Shown here in pieces: positions 17,203 through 26,800 of a stretch of DNA of 48,400 nucleotides (within the stretch, counting starts at the first letter, position 1; each line of letters opens with the position of its first letter). The translations under genes and the position numbers were made by a program. Origin of the DNA: Verrucomicrobiota bacterium JB023 (lineage in GTDB: Bacteria; Verrucomicrobiota; Verrucomicrobiia; Verrucomicrobiales; Akkermansiaceae); the NCBI GenBank assembly GCA_030673895.1, contig JAUTCR010000007.1, positions 1 through 48,400 of the forward strand. Reading direction: 5' to 3'. Below the pieces are notes generated by a model that did no database searches, was not told the DNA's origin, and saw only the letters and a list, made by a program, of their open reading frames with translations.

Positions 17203-18720
17203 ATGATTCGTTTCACGCTGACCCTCCTCCTCGCCGTCCTAGGCACTTCCCCGCTCTGGGCTGCCCAACGACCCAATATCATCTTTCTGATGACCGATGA
17301 CCAACGCTGCGACAACCTGAGCTGCTACGGTCGTCCAGAGTTCCGCACCCATCACATCGATGAACTAGCGGCCCAAGGGGTCCTGTTCAACAAAGCCTAT
17401 TACGCGGTCTCGATTTGCATGCCGAGCCGGGTCACGATGCTGACTGGGCGCTATCTCTCCAATCACCAGGTCGGCTTCTCCCCTCCTTACAATTACACGT
17501 TGTCCGAGCAAGGTCTCAAAGACAGCTACCCCAGCCAGTTGAAGAAAGCAGGCTACCGGACCGGCTTTGTGGGCAAGGTCGGTTTCTCAGTCACTGAGGA
17601 GAAGCGACGTCCCAACATGTTTCAACCCTATGACTTCCGCGATCATTTCCGGGAGCACTTTGACTTCTTCGCCGGCGACGGCACCCACACTGGTAGCGAA
17701 CTCCGCCTTTGGCCCGAGGAGGATCAGGCCCTCAAGGAGATCTACGACAAGAGCAATAAGAAGCTGACCCGCACCCTGCGCACCGGGGAGGCGATGCTCC
17801 GCTTTCTCGAGACCCAACCAGCCGATCAGCCCTTCTGTCTCTCGGTGAGTTTTCTTGCCGTCAAACACGATAGCACCAGCCACATCTATCCTCCCCATCT
17901 CAAACTCTTCCAAAACACGGAATTCCCTGTGCCGGAAAATTGGGTGAACGGGGCGAACGAGAAACTCCCGGAGGTGGTGCAGAAATTTTGGCGCGGACCG
18001 AAGCTGCATCTCCAGCGCTCCTCCACGCCTGAGCTTTATCAGCGCCAGGTGCGGCGCTTCGCAGCGCAAGGATACACCGTTGATCAGCAGGTCGGCAGAA
18101 TGATGGAAAAGCTCGAGGAAAAGGGCTTCTTGGAGAACACCATCGTGATCTACACCAGCGACAACGGCCGCTTCCAAGGCTCGCATGGGCTTTTTGACAA
18201 AGCCCTCCTCTACGAAGAGTCCATGAAAGCGCCCCTGATTGTCTTCGATGGCCGGGCACCCAAGGAGCAGCGCGGCCGCCGCGAGGAGGCGCTCATCTCA
18301 TCGGTCGATATCGCGCCCACTATCCTCTCGCTCGCCGGGCTCACGCCTCCAGCATCCATGCAAGGCGAGAGCTTTCGTCAGATCCTCGACCAGACTCAAG
18401 ATCGCCCCCAATGGCAAGACGGGGTCTTTATGGAGAGCCTCTTCATCAACCATCTGATGGGCGCGCGCGGCAAACCCAACCCCGAGGAAATCAACGAGAG
18501 AACCATTCGCGACAACAAGTCCTATCGATGCCACGGCATCCGGACGGCGCGTTGGAAGTATTTCCGCTACTACGAGCAGGATCCCGTTCTCGAAGAGCTC
18601 TACGACCTTGAGAACGATCCCCTTGAGCAGACGAATCTCGCCGCCGACCCCGCCTATTCGGAGACCTTGCAGGAATTGCGCGACCGAACCCAAGAGCTTT
18701 ACCTCAAAGCAAAAGGGTAG
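17203..18720 (+). CDS. Secreted sulfatase, formylglycine type
   Basis: Exported arylsulfatase-superfamily enzyme of 505 residues that would hydrolyse sulfate esters, probably on algal or host glycans. The signal peptide MIRFTLTLLLAVLGTSPLWA precedes QRPNIIFLMTDDQR, whose two aspartates bind calcium. The sulfatase signature CMPSRVTMLTGR has Cys72 as the residue to be converted to formylglycine. YTSDNGRFQGSHG carries the later metal-binding DN pair, and RTARWKYFRYYEQDP with YDLENDPLEQTNLA is the usual C-terminal part. A Cys-type sulfatase needs a formylglycine-generating enzyme or anaerobic maturase; none is in this window. It is a single gene, divergent from the siderophore receptor. Confidence 0.93.
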   Translation: MIRFTLTLLLAVLGTSPLWAAQRPNIIFLMTDDQRCDNLSCYGRPEFRTHHIDELAAQGVLFNKAYYAVSICMPSRVTMLTGRYLSNHQVGFSPPYNYTLSEQGLKDSYPSQLKKAGYRTGFVGKVGFSVTEEKRRPNMFQPYDFRDHFREHFDFFAGDGTHTGSELRLWPEEDQALKEIYDKSNKKLTRTLRTGEAMLRFLETQPADQPFCLSVSFLAVKHDSTSHIYPPHLKLFQNTEFPVPENWVNGANEKLPEVVQKFWRGPKLHLQRSSTPELYQRQVRRFAAQGYTVDQQVGRMMEKLEEKGFLENTIVIYTSDNGRFQGSHGLFDKALLYEESMKAPLIVFDGRAPKEQRGRREEALISSVDIAPTILSLAGLTPPASMQGESFRQILDQTQDRPQWQDGVFMESLFINHLMGARGKPNPEEINERTIRDNKSYRCHGIRTARWKYFRYYEQDPVLEELYDLENDPLEQTNLAADPAYSETLQELRDRTQELYLKAKG

Positions 18721-19028
18721 CGCTCTCTCGCTCTTTTCACCTGAATGCCTCGAGCGAGGCCTTTTGCAAAAGGATTTGCAAGTGAAGGAGGTCACTGGCA
18801 AGGATGAGTGGGACCAGTCATGGGACTCTCATCCCAGGCGCGCGGTAGGATTCGCGCGGGACCAAACGCACAGTAGGGTCCATCCGGTAGATGGTTCACA
18901 CGCGAGGCATCCCTACCGTCATCATCTTTGACGGCGAAATCCAGGAGTTCTCAAGGGGTCTTGTCTTCGTAAAGAAGCAATCCATCCTCTCCCTCCGTTG
19001 GAAATCATCCGAACTCTTCCGCCAGAGA
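18721..19028. other. Intergenic region between sulfatase and tRNA, no gene seen
   Basis: Just over 300 bp with a weak terminator-like hairpin at its left end (18747-18765). I see no coding frame with a plausible start, ribosome-binding site and protein-like composition. The tRNA transcript from the right would end in this region. Confidence 0.5.
18747..18765 (+). terminator. Weak terminator-like hairpin after the sulfatase
   Basis: GCCTC (18747-18751) pairs with GAGGC (18756-18760) across GAGC, followed by CTTTT. The stem is short, so efficiency is doubtful. The position, 27 bases beyond the sulfatase stop, supports the call. Confidence 0.4.
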
Positions 19029-19103
19029 TGGCAGGCCCACAGGGAATCGAACCCCAACCTACGGTACCGGAAACCGTCGTTCTATCCATTAAACTATGGA
19101 CCC
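19029..19103 (-). tRNA. tRNA-Arg (anticodon CCG)
   Basis: Read on the minus strand from 19103, the sequence folds as a tRNA. The acceptor is GGGTCCA paired to TGGGCCT (G-U at the first pair), and the D arm is GTTT/GAAC. The anticodon arm is ACGGT-TTCCGGT-ACCGT with CCG in the loop, and the T loop is TTCGATT. A CCA end is encoded (TGG at 19029-19031 on the plus strand), which gives 75 nt. The T stem needs two wobble pairs and the acceptor two, so it is somewhat weaker than usual but still regular. It reads the CGG arginine codon. Confidence 0.93.
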
Positions 19104-19215
19104 GTTAATGGAGGCGGAGAATGACGCCGCCTCGGCCCCGATGTCAATGGGAAAGCAGTCTTTCCCTCACGCTTGGTCTGAACGGCCTCTTGGGCACCCC
19201 TCCCGCTGCCGCCTT

Positions 19216-19851
19216 TCAGGAGCGAAAGAATTTGGAAAGGAAACCCGGCAGGGCCTTTTCGGCCGCGAGAGCCTTCATCGCCTTGAGGATGAGCTGGCGG
19301 TCATCCTCGCGGGTGAAGATCGCGCGGGCTTCGGTAAGCTTGCCAACCATCCCTGCGGCCTGCCACTCCACCCAACCGGCTACTAGTCCCGCCGAAGTGC
19401 CGAGACCGATGCTGAGAACAACAATCGCGATGGCCGGCATGAGGGGAAGCTTGGCCACGACGAAGGCGAAGATGACCACGAGAAGCGTAAAGGCCGGGAA
19501 GGCCCAACTGAACTTGAGAGCGCGTTGCCGCCACTCCGGCAATTGAGGTTGCCGACGGGCCAACATGGCCAGACCAGCCAGCAGACAGGCCTCCGCGACA
19601 TCGCGCACCTCCCGGGAGGGCCCCGCATCAACAGGCAGCAGAAGCTGGCTCTCCGCCAGCTGGAATCGCTTGCCCTCATCGACCCGCAACTTGAGGGCCG
19701 CTCCCTTGGTGAGGCGCTTGGCAAGCGTCGAGGCCGAAGAGCCGACCTTGACCTCTCCAAGCGCGTTGAAGAATCGCCTCCCCAACCAATTGCGCGTCAG
19801 CACGCCCACCACGACGGGCAGGAGTCCCAGGACGATCAAAAGCTTCCACAT
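19216..19851 (-). CDS. Membrane protein resembling a YugP-type zinc peptidase without its active site
   Basis: Protein of 211 residues with an N-terminal membrane helix (about 3-17) and two more near 120-140 and 143-162. The order of elements parallels YugP-type neutral zinc metallopeptidases (Pfam Peptidase_M family, about 225 residues): a segment STLAKRLTKGAALKLRV like the GAEVARRIL region, an LLLP strand, a helix at SREVRDVAEACLLAGLAM, paired membrane helices, and a closing EARAIFTREDDRQLILKAMKALAAEKAL. The helix that should hold HEXGH reads EACLLAG, so zinc binding and catalysis would be lost. No other HExxH occurs. The homology is judged by eye and is tentative; otherwise this is an uncharacterised membrane protein. 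Confidence 0.55.
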   Translation of the reverse strand: MWKLLIVLGLLPVVVGVLTRNWLGRRFFNALGEVKVGSSASTLAKRLTKGAALKLRVDEGKRFQLAESQLLLPVDAGPSREVRDVAEACLLAGLAMLARRQPQLPEWRQRALKFSWAFPAFTLLVVIFAFVVAKLPLMPAIAIVVLSIGLGTSAGLVAGWVEWQAAGMVGKLTEARAIFTREDDRQLILKAMKALAAEKALPGFLSKFFRS

Positions 19852-19936
19852 CGCGGCCAGCCTACCGAGACAGACGCGGGTGAAAACCCCGGAATTCAGG
19901 AACCTTGACCATCGAACGATTCAGGAGAAGCCACGG

Positions 19937-22723
19937 TCAGGATTGCCAGATGAGGCGAAGGGAATCGAGACGGAGGCGCGAGTTTTCCAAGGCTTCCCTG
20001 ACGGCCTCGAACTCCGCCCGCATGCCCGCGACCTCTTCCTCGGTCACTTGGGGATTGCGGGAAGCAAGGTCCTCCAGGCGCTTAAGTTCCTCACCCATGA
20101 TTTGCTCGGCTCGCTGTGCAGCCACCGCCTTGGCCTCCTGCGACTTGGCCTCAGCCAGCTGACGGGCACCACCCAGCAAGGCCGGAAGGATATTTTGCCG
20201 AAAGCTGTCCTGGCTCACGAGTTTATGAACATCCGCGCCTTTCAGCGGCATGTCGCCGATCACCTCTTCTGGCCGGCGCTCCTTGGAGGCGTGATCCACC
20301 ATGACCCGGATCGAGGTCGGCGGCAGGAAGCGCTCCACATGCAGCCGGGCCGGGGCGAGGCTCTCGAAGACGAAGGAGCATTGCAGATAGACAGCCTTTC
20401 CTTTGCCATTCTTGAGATGAGCAAAGGTGGAATTACCACCCTCACCAGCGAGAATTTGCTCCAGTGCGGTGCGGAAGGTCGGGTGATCCGCGGTGAGGAA
20501 CGTCAGGTCCTCACGGAAGTTGGCCTCCTCCCGGTCAAAGGTGATCGCCAGGCCTTCCTGGGGAAGGTCGGCGAAGGTTTCGCTGAGGCGCTGGCCTCTC
20601 TTGAGCAGGAAATTGCGTTGATCCATATCCTCGACATCTAGACCCAGCTGGTCGAAGAGGCGGAGGGCAAACCCCTCAAACTGCCGGTCTCCATCGGCGG
20701 CATCGATGGCCTCCAACAGCTCCCCGGCACGCTCGGGTGATGGCGCTCCTAGCGCCAGGAGACGGTCATGACCGCTGGCCAGCTCGGCAGCGACTTCGTC
20801 ACGCCGCTCTCGCGACTTGGTCAAAAAGTCCTCAAATCCCTCTCGCCCGGGATCCTGGATGTATTCCTCCAACTCCCCGGAGAGCTCGGCAGCCAAGGTG
20901 GCCGCTCCTTTCAGAGGTGCCTCGAAGGCCCCCAGCCCTTCCGAGAGCCAGCGGGCGAGAATTTCGTAGCTACTATTCTTCACGTAGGGGACATGGATAT
21001 TCACGTCCGCGCTCTGCCCAATGCGGTCCAAGCGGCCGATGCGTTGCTCAAGCACCTCAGGATTCCTCGGAAGGTCGAATAGAACAAGATGGTGGGCGAA
21101 CTGAAAGTTCCGCCCTTCACTCCCGATCTGGGAACAGATCAAGATGCGGGCGCCATCAGGATCAGAGAACCATGCCGCCTGCCGATCCCGCTCCACCATC
21201 CCCATCTCTTCGTGGAAGACAGCGGTCTCGATACCGATGCGCTCCAGAAGCTTCTCTTGGATGCGCAGCGCACCATCGAGGGAATGAGTGATGAGAAGCA
21301 CCTTCTCGTCTCCAAGCTTGCGCAGGAGATCGGCCAGCCATTGGATGGTGCTCTCCCCTTCCTCAAGGGGGGCAAGAACAAGGCGACGCTTCGGAAAACC
21401 CTCCAAGCGGTCCCGCGTATTGCGAAAGAGCACCCGTCCCGTGCCAAAGAGGTCGACCAATTCCGCCTGAAGAGCCCGCGCCACCTCCGGAGCCTCCTCC
21501 TTCTTGAGAGCCTCCCAGTGCCGCCGCGCCCGCTCCGATTTCTTGAGAAATGGCTCAATGAGTTCGTCCTCCGGTAGCCGCTCATCGGCCAAGCTCTCCA
21601 CCACCTTGGCAAGAGGACCATAACTCTCCGCTTCCTTGGCGAATTCCTCCAAATCGGAATAGCGATCAGGATCGAGCAGGCGCAAGCGCGCGAAGTGTCC
21701 CTCGGGCCCCAACTGCTGCGGGGTGGCCGTGAGAAGCAGCAAACTGGAGACCTCTCGAGCCAAGGACTCGACCACCTCGTATTCCTCGCTGGGCTCGCCG
21801 GGATGCCATTCGAGGTGATGGGCCTCATCGACCACCAAGAGGTCAAAACCCGCCTCCCGGGCTTGGCGGGCCCGCTGCGGATTATCTACTAAAAACTCCG
21901 TAGCACAAAGAATCAACTGACTATCAAGGAAGGGATTCACCGCCTGCCCCCCATCGTCATCGAGCCCAATCTCAGCAAGGAGATTCACACTCTCTTCGTC
22001 GCCCGTCTTTCCAGAATTCTCAATCGCAACCGCACGCCCTTCGTCAAAGAGCGCGAACAGCAGATTGAACCTCCGGTAGAGTTCGACGAACCACTGGTGC
22101 ACCAGGGGCTCGGGAACAAGCACGAGGACCCGGTCGGCACGACCTGTTAGGTGAAGATGATGAAGAATTAGGCAGGCCTCAATGGTTTTGCCCAAGCCCA
22201 CTTCATCAGCCAACAGCAGACGAGGATTCAGGCGGCGGGCGGCTTCCGCCACGATGGCAAACTGGTGGGGGATCAAATCGATGCGCGCTCCGGTGAATCC
22301 CCGGGCAAGGCTGCCCCGCAAGCGGGTGTTCCACTCCAGGGCCTGAGCACGAAAGTCGAACTGGCGGAAATCGTCGGTGATGCCAGCAAGGAGCCGGTCC
22401 TCTGGCGATGTGAAGCTCAAGGTATCAAGCAAATCGGCTTCATCCAGCTGCCCTCCTCCCCTTCCGTGATAGGTCAGCAACCCCTCGCTATCCTCCTCCA
22501 CCCGCTCCACGACGAGCTTGTCGCCACTGGCACTTTCAATGACATCGCCCGCCTTGAACTTCACCCTCACCAGGGGGGCGGTTGCCAAAGCGAAGCGTCT
22601 CACCTCCTCGGCGGCAGGGAAAACAAGTTCGATCTGCCGACCATCAACCTCCAAAACCAACCCCAATCCCAACTTAGGCTCCGATGTGCTGATCCAGCGT
22701 TGTCCCTCCCGTGGCGAACTCAT
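19937..22723 (-). CDS. rapA: RNA polymerase-associated SNF2-type ATPase RapA
   Basis: Swi2/Snf2-family ATPase that binds RNA polymerase and recycles stalled or post-termination complexes. The N-terminal Tudor-like part GQRWISTSEPKLGLGLVLEV and LTYHGR match E. coli RapA. The helicase core follows: DLIPHQ, Walker A ADEVGLGKTIEACLILH (about residue 175), LVPEPLVHQWFVELYRRFNLLFALFDE, DEAH box VDEAHHLEW, LLTATPQQLG, then the second lobe with ICSQIGSEGRNFQFAHHLVLFDLPRNPEVLEQRIGRLDRIGQ. The C-terminal RapA domain completes 928 residues (E. coli 968). ATG 22723 is chosen because MSSPREGQRW aligns with the family start; an upstream GTG at 22741 would add six residues. It is a single gene. Confidence 0.94.
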   Translation of the reverse strand: MSSPREGQRWISTSEPKLGLGLVLEVDGRQIELVFPAAEEVRRFALATAPLVRVKFKAGDVIESASGDKLVVERVEEDSEGLLTYHGRGGGQLDEADLLDTLSFTSPEDRLLAGITDDFRQFDFRAQALEWNTRLRGSLARGFTGARIDLIPHQFAIVAEAARRLNPRLLLADEVGLGKTIEACLILHHLHLTGRADRVLVLVPEPLVHQWFVELYRRFNLLFALFDEGRAVAIENSGKTGDEESVNLLAEIGLDDDGGQAVNPFLDSQLILCATEFLVDNPQRARQAREAGFDLLVVDEAHHLEWHPGEPSEEYEVVESLAREVSSLLLLTATPQQLGPEGHFARLRLLDPDRYSDLEEFAKEAESYGPLAKVVESLADERLPEDELIEPFLKKSERARRHWEALKKEEAPEVARALQAELVDLFGTGRVLFRNTRDRLEGFPKRRLVLAPLEEGESTIQWLADLLRKLGDEKVLLITHSLDGALRIQEKLLERIGIETAVFHEEMGMVERDRQAAWFSDPDGARILICSQIGSEGRNFQFAHHLVLFDLPRNPEVLEQRIGRLDRIGQSADVNIHVPYVKNSSYEILARWLSEGLGAFEAPLKGAATLAAELSGELEEYIQDPGREGFEDFLTKSRERRDEVAAELASGHDRLLALGAPSPERAGELLEAIDAADGDRQFEGFALRLFDQLGLDVEDMDQRNFLLKRGQRLSETFADLPQEGLAITFDREEANFREDLTFLTADHPTFRTALEQILAGEGGNSTFAHLKNGKGKAVYLQCSFVFESLAPARLHVERFLPPTSIRVMVDHASKERRPEEVIGDMPLKGADVHKLVSQDSFRQNILPALLGGARQLAEAKSQEAKAVAAQRAEQIMGEELKRLEDLASRNPQVTEEEVAGMRAEFEAVREALENSRLRLDSLRLIWQS

Positions 22724-22886
22724 TACAGGGCAATAGGCCACGAAAGGATTCTTGGCAACCGTGGCCCGAAACCTTCTCGCTCTCCACGCGAACGAGATGC
22801 TCTCCTCTCATCGGCGACCGCTCGCCAAGCCATCTCTGGAGACAACTCCCGGGAACAAGAGCGCTCTCCAGATGACCTCTTACCTC

Positions 22887-23645
22887 ATGCCATTCACCCT
22901 CTCTCACGCGGGCTTCGTGATGCCCACCCATCGCTCGCTTTCAGCTCGAACCTTTTGCGCGCTCTTGCTGGGTTCCCTCCTGCCTGACACCGGCTATTTC
23001 ATCCGTCAGTATGACTTGACAGCCTTCGCTCACACCGCTTGGGGCCTTCTGCTCTTCTGCCTCCCTCTGGGCCTCGTCCTGCAGCTCGTGGTGACACGAA
23101 GCTTCCATCACCTCGTCGCACCTCTCCCGCTCCCGCACCGGGCCTACCTTCGCCGAGCAAATCTCAGCACGCCCATGCGCTCAACGGAATGGCTCGCTCT
23201 ACTCGCTGGAGCCGCATCGCACCAATTCATCGACGCCTTCACCCATGAGCCCGGCCAAGGAGTCGCAGCCTTTCCGATTCTCACCACGGAGGTCTTCACC
23301 TTCGGGGGAAGCGCCTTCCCTATTTTTCGCCTCCTTCAATATGGCGGATCCCTTGTTGGCCTCGCTCTCCTCGGCCTCATTTATTTGCGAGGCTTGCGTC
23401 CCTACCTCGATAGAGAACGGATGAGTCTCTGGCAAGACGGCAGAGGGTGGGTTCGCTTGTTAGGAGGTGCGGCAATTTCCTGCTTCCTTGCTCTTCTCCT
23501 CCATCTCGACATCCTCTTGCGACTGGAGGATGTCGACACGCTCCGTGCCTTTGCTTTCCAGTTTCTCACCTCCTGGATACCCCTCGGGATTCTCGTCTTG
23601 GTCCTCCAAGCCTTTCTCATCAACAGGCACCAAGGTAAGGAGTGA
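22887..23645 (+). CDS. DUF4184 family membrane protein
   Basis: Inner-membrane protein of 252 residues. The N-terminus MPFTLSHAGFVMPTHRSL and the following SLLPDTGYFI are the hallmark of DUF4184, whose members start with a similar MPFTxSHxxxxLP. Histidines and aspartates in SHAG, LPDTGYF and the ASHQFIDAFTHE segment (about residues 115-126) recall metal-dependent membrane hydrolases, but no activity is established. Five or six hydrophobic helices are visible. ATG 22887 is chosen for the conserved start; upstream in-frame starts at 22752 and 22872 would add a non-conserved leader. It diverges from rapA. Confidence 0.82.
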   Translation: MPFTLSHAGFVMPTHRSLSARTFCALLLGSLLPDTGYFIRQYDLTAFAHTAWGLLLFCLPLGLVLQLVVTRSFHHLVAPLPLPHRAYLRRANLSTPMRSTEWLALLAGAASHQFIDAFTHEPGQGVAAFPILTTEVFTFGGSAFPIFRLLQYGGSLVGLALLGLIYLRGLRPYLDRERMSLWQDGRGWVRLLGGAAISCFLALLLHLDILLRLEDVDTLRAFAFQFLTSWIPLGILVLVLQAFLINRHQGKE

Positions 23646-23715
23646 GATGGTGTTATAGAGCGTCGAAAGAAGAAGACTCCGACCTACGACATCGACCGTA
23701 TCTAACTAGCGGGAC

Positions 23716-23749
23716 GTCGATTCCTGAGATAGATATCAGCGAAATCGAC
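23716..23749. other. Imperfect hairpin upstream of the ThuA fusion gene
   Basis: GTCGATT (23716-23722) and AATCGAC (23743-23749) form inverted arms around an inner CTGA/TCAG pairing, in the 202-bp gap between the DUF4184 gene and the large secreted protein. No T run follows on either strand, so it is not a standard terminator. It could be a leader structure or an operator. No function is claimed. Confidence 0.3.
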
Positions 23750-23847
23750 AACCCGAGGACAGGCTTTCCGGTTAACTGGGTGAATTCGAATCCCTTTATA
23801 ACTCCATCGCTTTGAACGTTCTTGCTTGGAAAAATCGACTCTTAGCC

Positions 23848-26800
23848 ATGGGAAAAATACAGCATCCGATACGCCAAACCCCTGCCTCGTCACAGGAGGC
23901 CTTCCGCATCCGGCAGATTGCCGGACGATTCCCCCAATGCTGTGGCACCCCGCTCATGGCGGGCCTCCTCATCAGCCTCTTGTCTCTCCTCTCCTCACCG
24001 AGAGGGCTCGGCCACGGCTTCGAGGTCCTCGTCTTTACGAAAACCGCTGGTTATCAGCACGGCTCAATCCCCGCCGGCGTGACCGCACTGGAGGAACTGG
24101 GGGCAGTCCATGACTTTGGCGTGAGGCAAACGGACGATGCCGCGACCTTCATCTCTCTGCTCGACTCTTATCAAGTCGCCGTTTTTCTCAACACCTCGGG
24201 CGATGTCTTCACGAGCACGCAGGAGAGTGCATTTCAAGCCTGGTATCGGTCGGGGCGCGGGTATGTCGGCATCCATGCTGCTGCCGATACGGAGCATGAT
24301 TGGCCTTGGTACGAGGAGCTTGTGGGAGCTGAATTTGCCAATCATCCCGCCATCCAGACTGGCACGGTCAAATTCCTCGATCAGGTCCACCCGATCACGA
24401 ACACGGGCTCACCCAGGGCGCTGGAATGGACCGTCTCCGAGGAGTGGTACAACTTCACGGAATCCCCCCGCGGGAAGGCGCACGTCCTCGCCGTCCTGGA
24501 TGAGCTGGTGACCACCAATAGCGACTTCAACGAAGCCCCCGACACCGGAATCACCGGAGGCCAACACGGGAATGATCATCCCATCATCTGGTGCCAGGAA
24601 TTCGATGGAGGTCGGAGCGCCTACCTCGGCCCGGGTCACAACAGCGCCACCTTTGCCGACCCCATCTTCCGCGACCTGATGCTCAACAGCATCGAATGGG
24701 CTGCCGGAGAGCTCGGTGGCGACAGTGGGGCCACCTTGGAGGAGAACTGGGAAAAGGTGACGCTGGAGACCAATCTGAATAATCCCATGTCACTGGATAT
24801 CGATTCCAATGGCCTGATTTACCTCATCGAGCGTTTCGGAGCGATCAAGACTCACAACGAAGTGACGGGAGCAACCACCCTGATTGGCACCTTGGACGAA
24901 TACAGTGGAGGTGAATACGGTGGTCTCGGCATCGCCTTGGCCCCGGACTTCGACACCTCGCGACAGCTCTATATCCTCTGGTCTCCTAATATCAGCGAGA
25001 AGACCCGCATCTCTCGCTTCACCCTGGACGAATCCGGACTGATCGACCCGACCAGCGAGGTCATCATCATCGACTACCTAACAAACCGGGTCCTCTCCGG
25101 TCATCACCAGGGCGGCTGCTTGCGATTCGATGCCGACGGGAACCTGCTGGCAGCCATCGGCGATAACACCCAGGCCAGCGGATACAGCCCCCGCAATGAC
25201 TCGCAAATCGGACGCGATGCCCGCAAGTCCTCGCCCAATACCAATGACCTCCGCGGGAAGATCATCCGCATCACCCCGGACGTCGGTGGCGGACCTCCCG
25301 CTCACCCCAATTACACTATCCCTAGTGGCAATCTTTTCCCTCCCGGCACCCCCCTCGCCCGAGAGGAAATCTACGTGATGGGAGCCCGCAATCCCTTCCG
25401 CTTCTGCATCGATCCCAAGACTGGCTGGCTCTACTACGGAGATGTTGGACCAGATGCCACCTACTCGGGCTCGGGGGCCTATGAGGGCGCAGGCGGGCAC
25501 GATGAATTCAATCAGGTGAAGGAGGCCGGCTTCTTTGGCTGGCCCTACTACATCGCCAATAACAAGGCCTACCTTGATGGCAATGCCCAGGAATGGACCG
25601 ATGCCACGCTGCGCACCGACCTGGCAAATTACTTCACCCTACCCTCCTTCACCGGCAGCGGCGCGGTGGCAGGTGACCCCGCGCTCCTCCCCGATCCGCA
25701 GCCTGCTTGGATCTGGTATCCTGATACGGAATCCGCGCCCGCCTTCTCCGAGGTCGGTAGCAGCAGTCAACGATGCGCCATGGCGGGGGCTGTTTACGAA
25801 TACACGCCGGGCAACAACTTCCCCAGCTACTACGATGGCAGTGTCTTCCTCATGCTCTGGTCGCGCAATCAGATCCTGGAGGTCAAGAATCGCCCCGATG
25901 GTTCGATTCTCGAGATCACCCGCTTCGCTCCCCACCTCTCCTTCAGCCGCCCGCATGAGATGACCTTCGGGCCCAACGGGGCGATGTATGTCATTGAGTG
26001 GGGCAATGCCGATCTCGTTAAAATTCAGTATACGGAAGCATCGGCCACACCGATCACCGTGGCGACAGCCGACACCACTTCCGGCGACCTTCCGCTCACA
26101 GTCCAGTTCAGCTCCGACGGGACTTATGATCCCGACTCCACCGACCTCACCTACGCGTGGGATTTTGATGGCGATCAGGTGATCGACTCGACGGAGCCGA
26201 ATCCTCTCCACGTCTATAACGAGGCGGGAAATTTCACCGCTCAATTGACCGTGACCGATGAGGAGGGGCTTTTCTCCAGCGCCAGTCTAGGGATCTCCGC
26301 AGGCAACCACGCCCCGGTCGTCACCTTCGAGACGCCCGGAAATTTCAGCTTCTTCGATTGGGGCGACTACTTAAATTTCGCCATCCAGGTCGTGGACGTG
26401 GAGGATGGAAGCAGCGCCGCTGGCGACATCTTGGAAAGCGAGGTCCTCTTTGAGGCCTCGCTCGGGCATGCCGACCATCAGCACAATGAGGTCCAAGCCA
26501 ATCTGTTAGAGGGACAACTGCATATTCCGCGCGACGAGAGCCACCCCTTCGACCTCGACCTCAGCTATGTCTTGGAAGCCTACTACAGCGATGAGGGCGC
26601 ACCCGGGGTCAATCCAGTGCAATCGACGGCTCGCGTCGACCTCCAACCCAAGGTCACGATGGCACAAACCTTTGACGAGGCCTCGGGGGTGGAGACCTCA
26701 CCGACCCTCGACCCCGTAGGCGGGGACGTCGATGTGACCTCCATTGACGAGGGTGATTACCTCATGTTCTCCGGACTCAATCTCGATGGGATCTCAGCCA

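Noticed and set aside
23780-23809. tRNA-like T arm (ATTCGAATCCC followed later by CCA)
   Set aside because: No matching acceptor 5' strand, D arm or anticodon arm can be built upstream; it looks like a chance match or at most a remnant.
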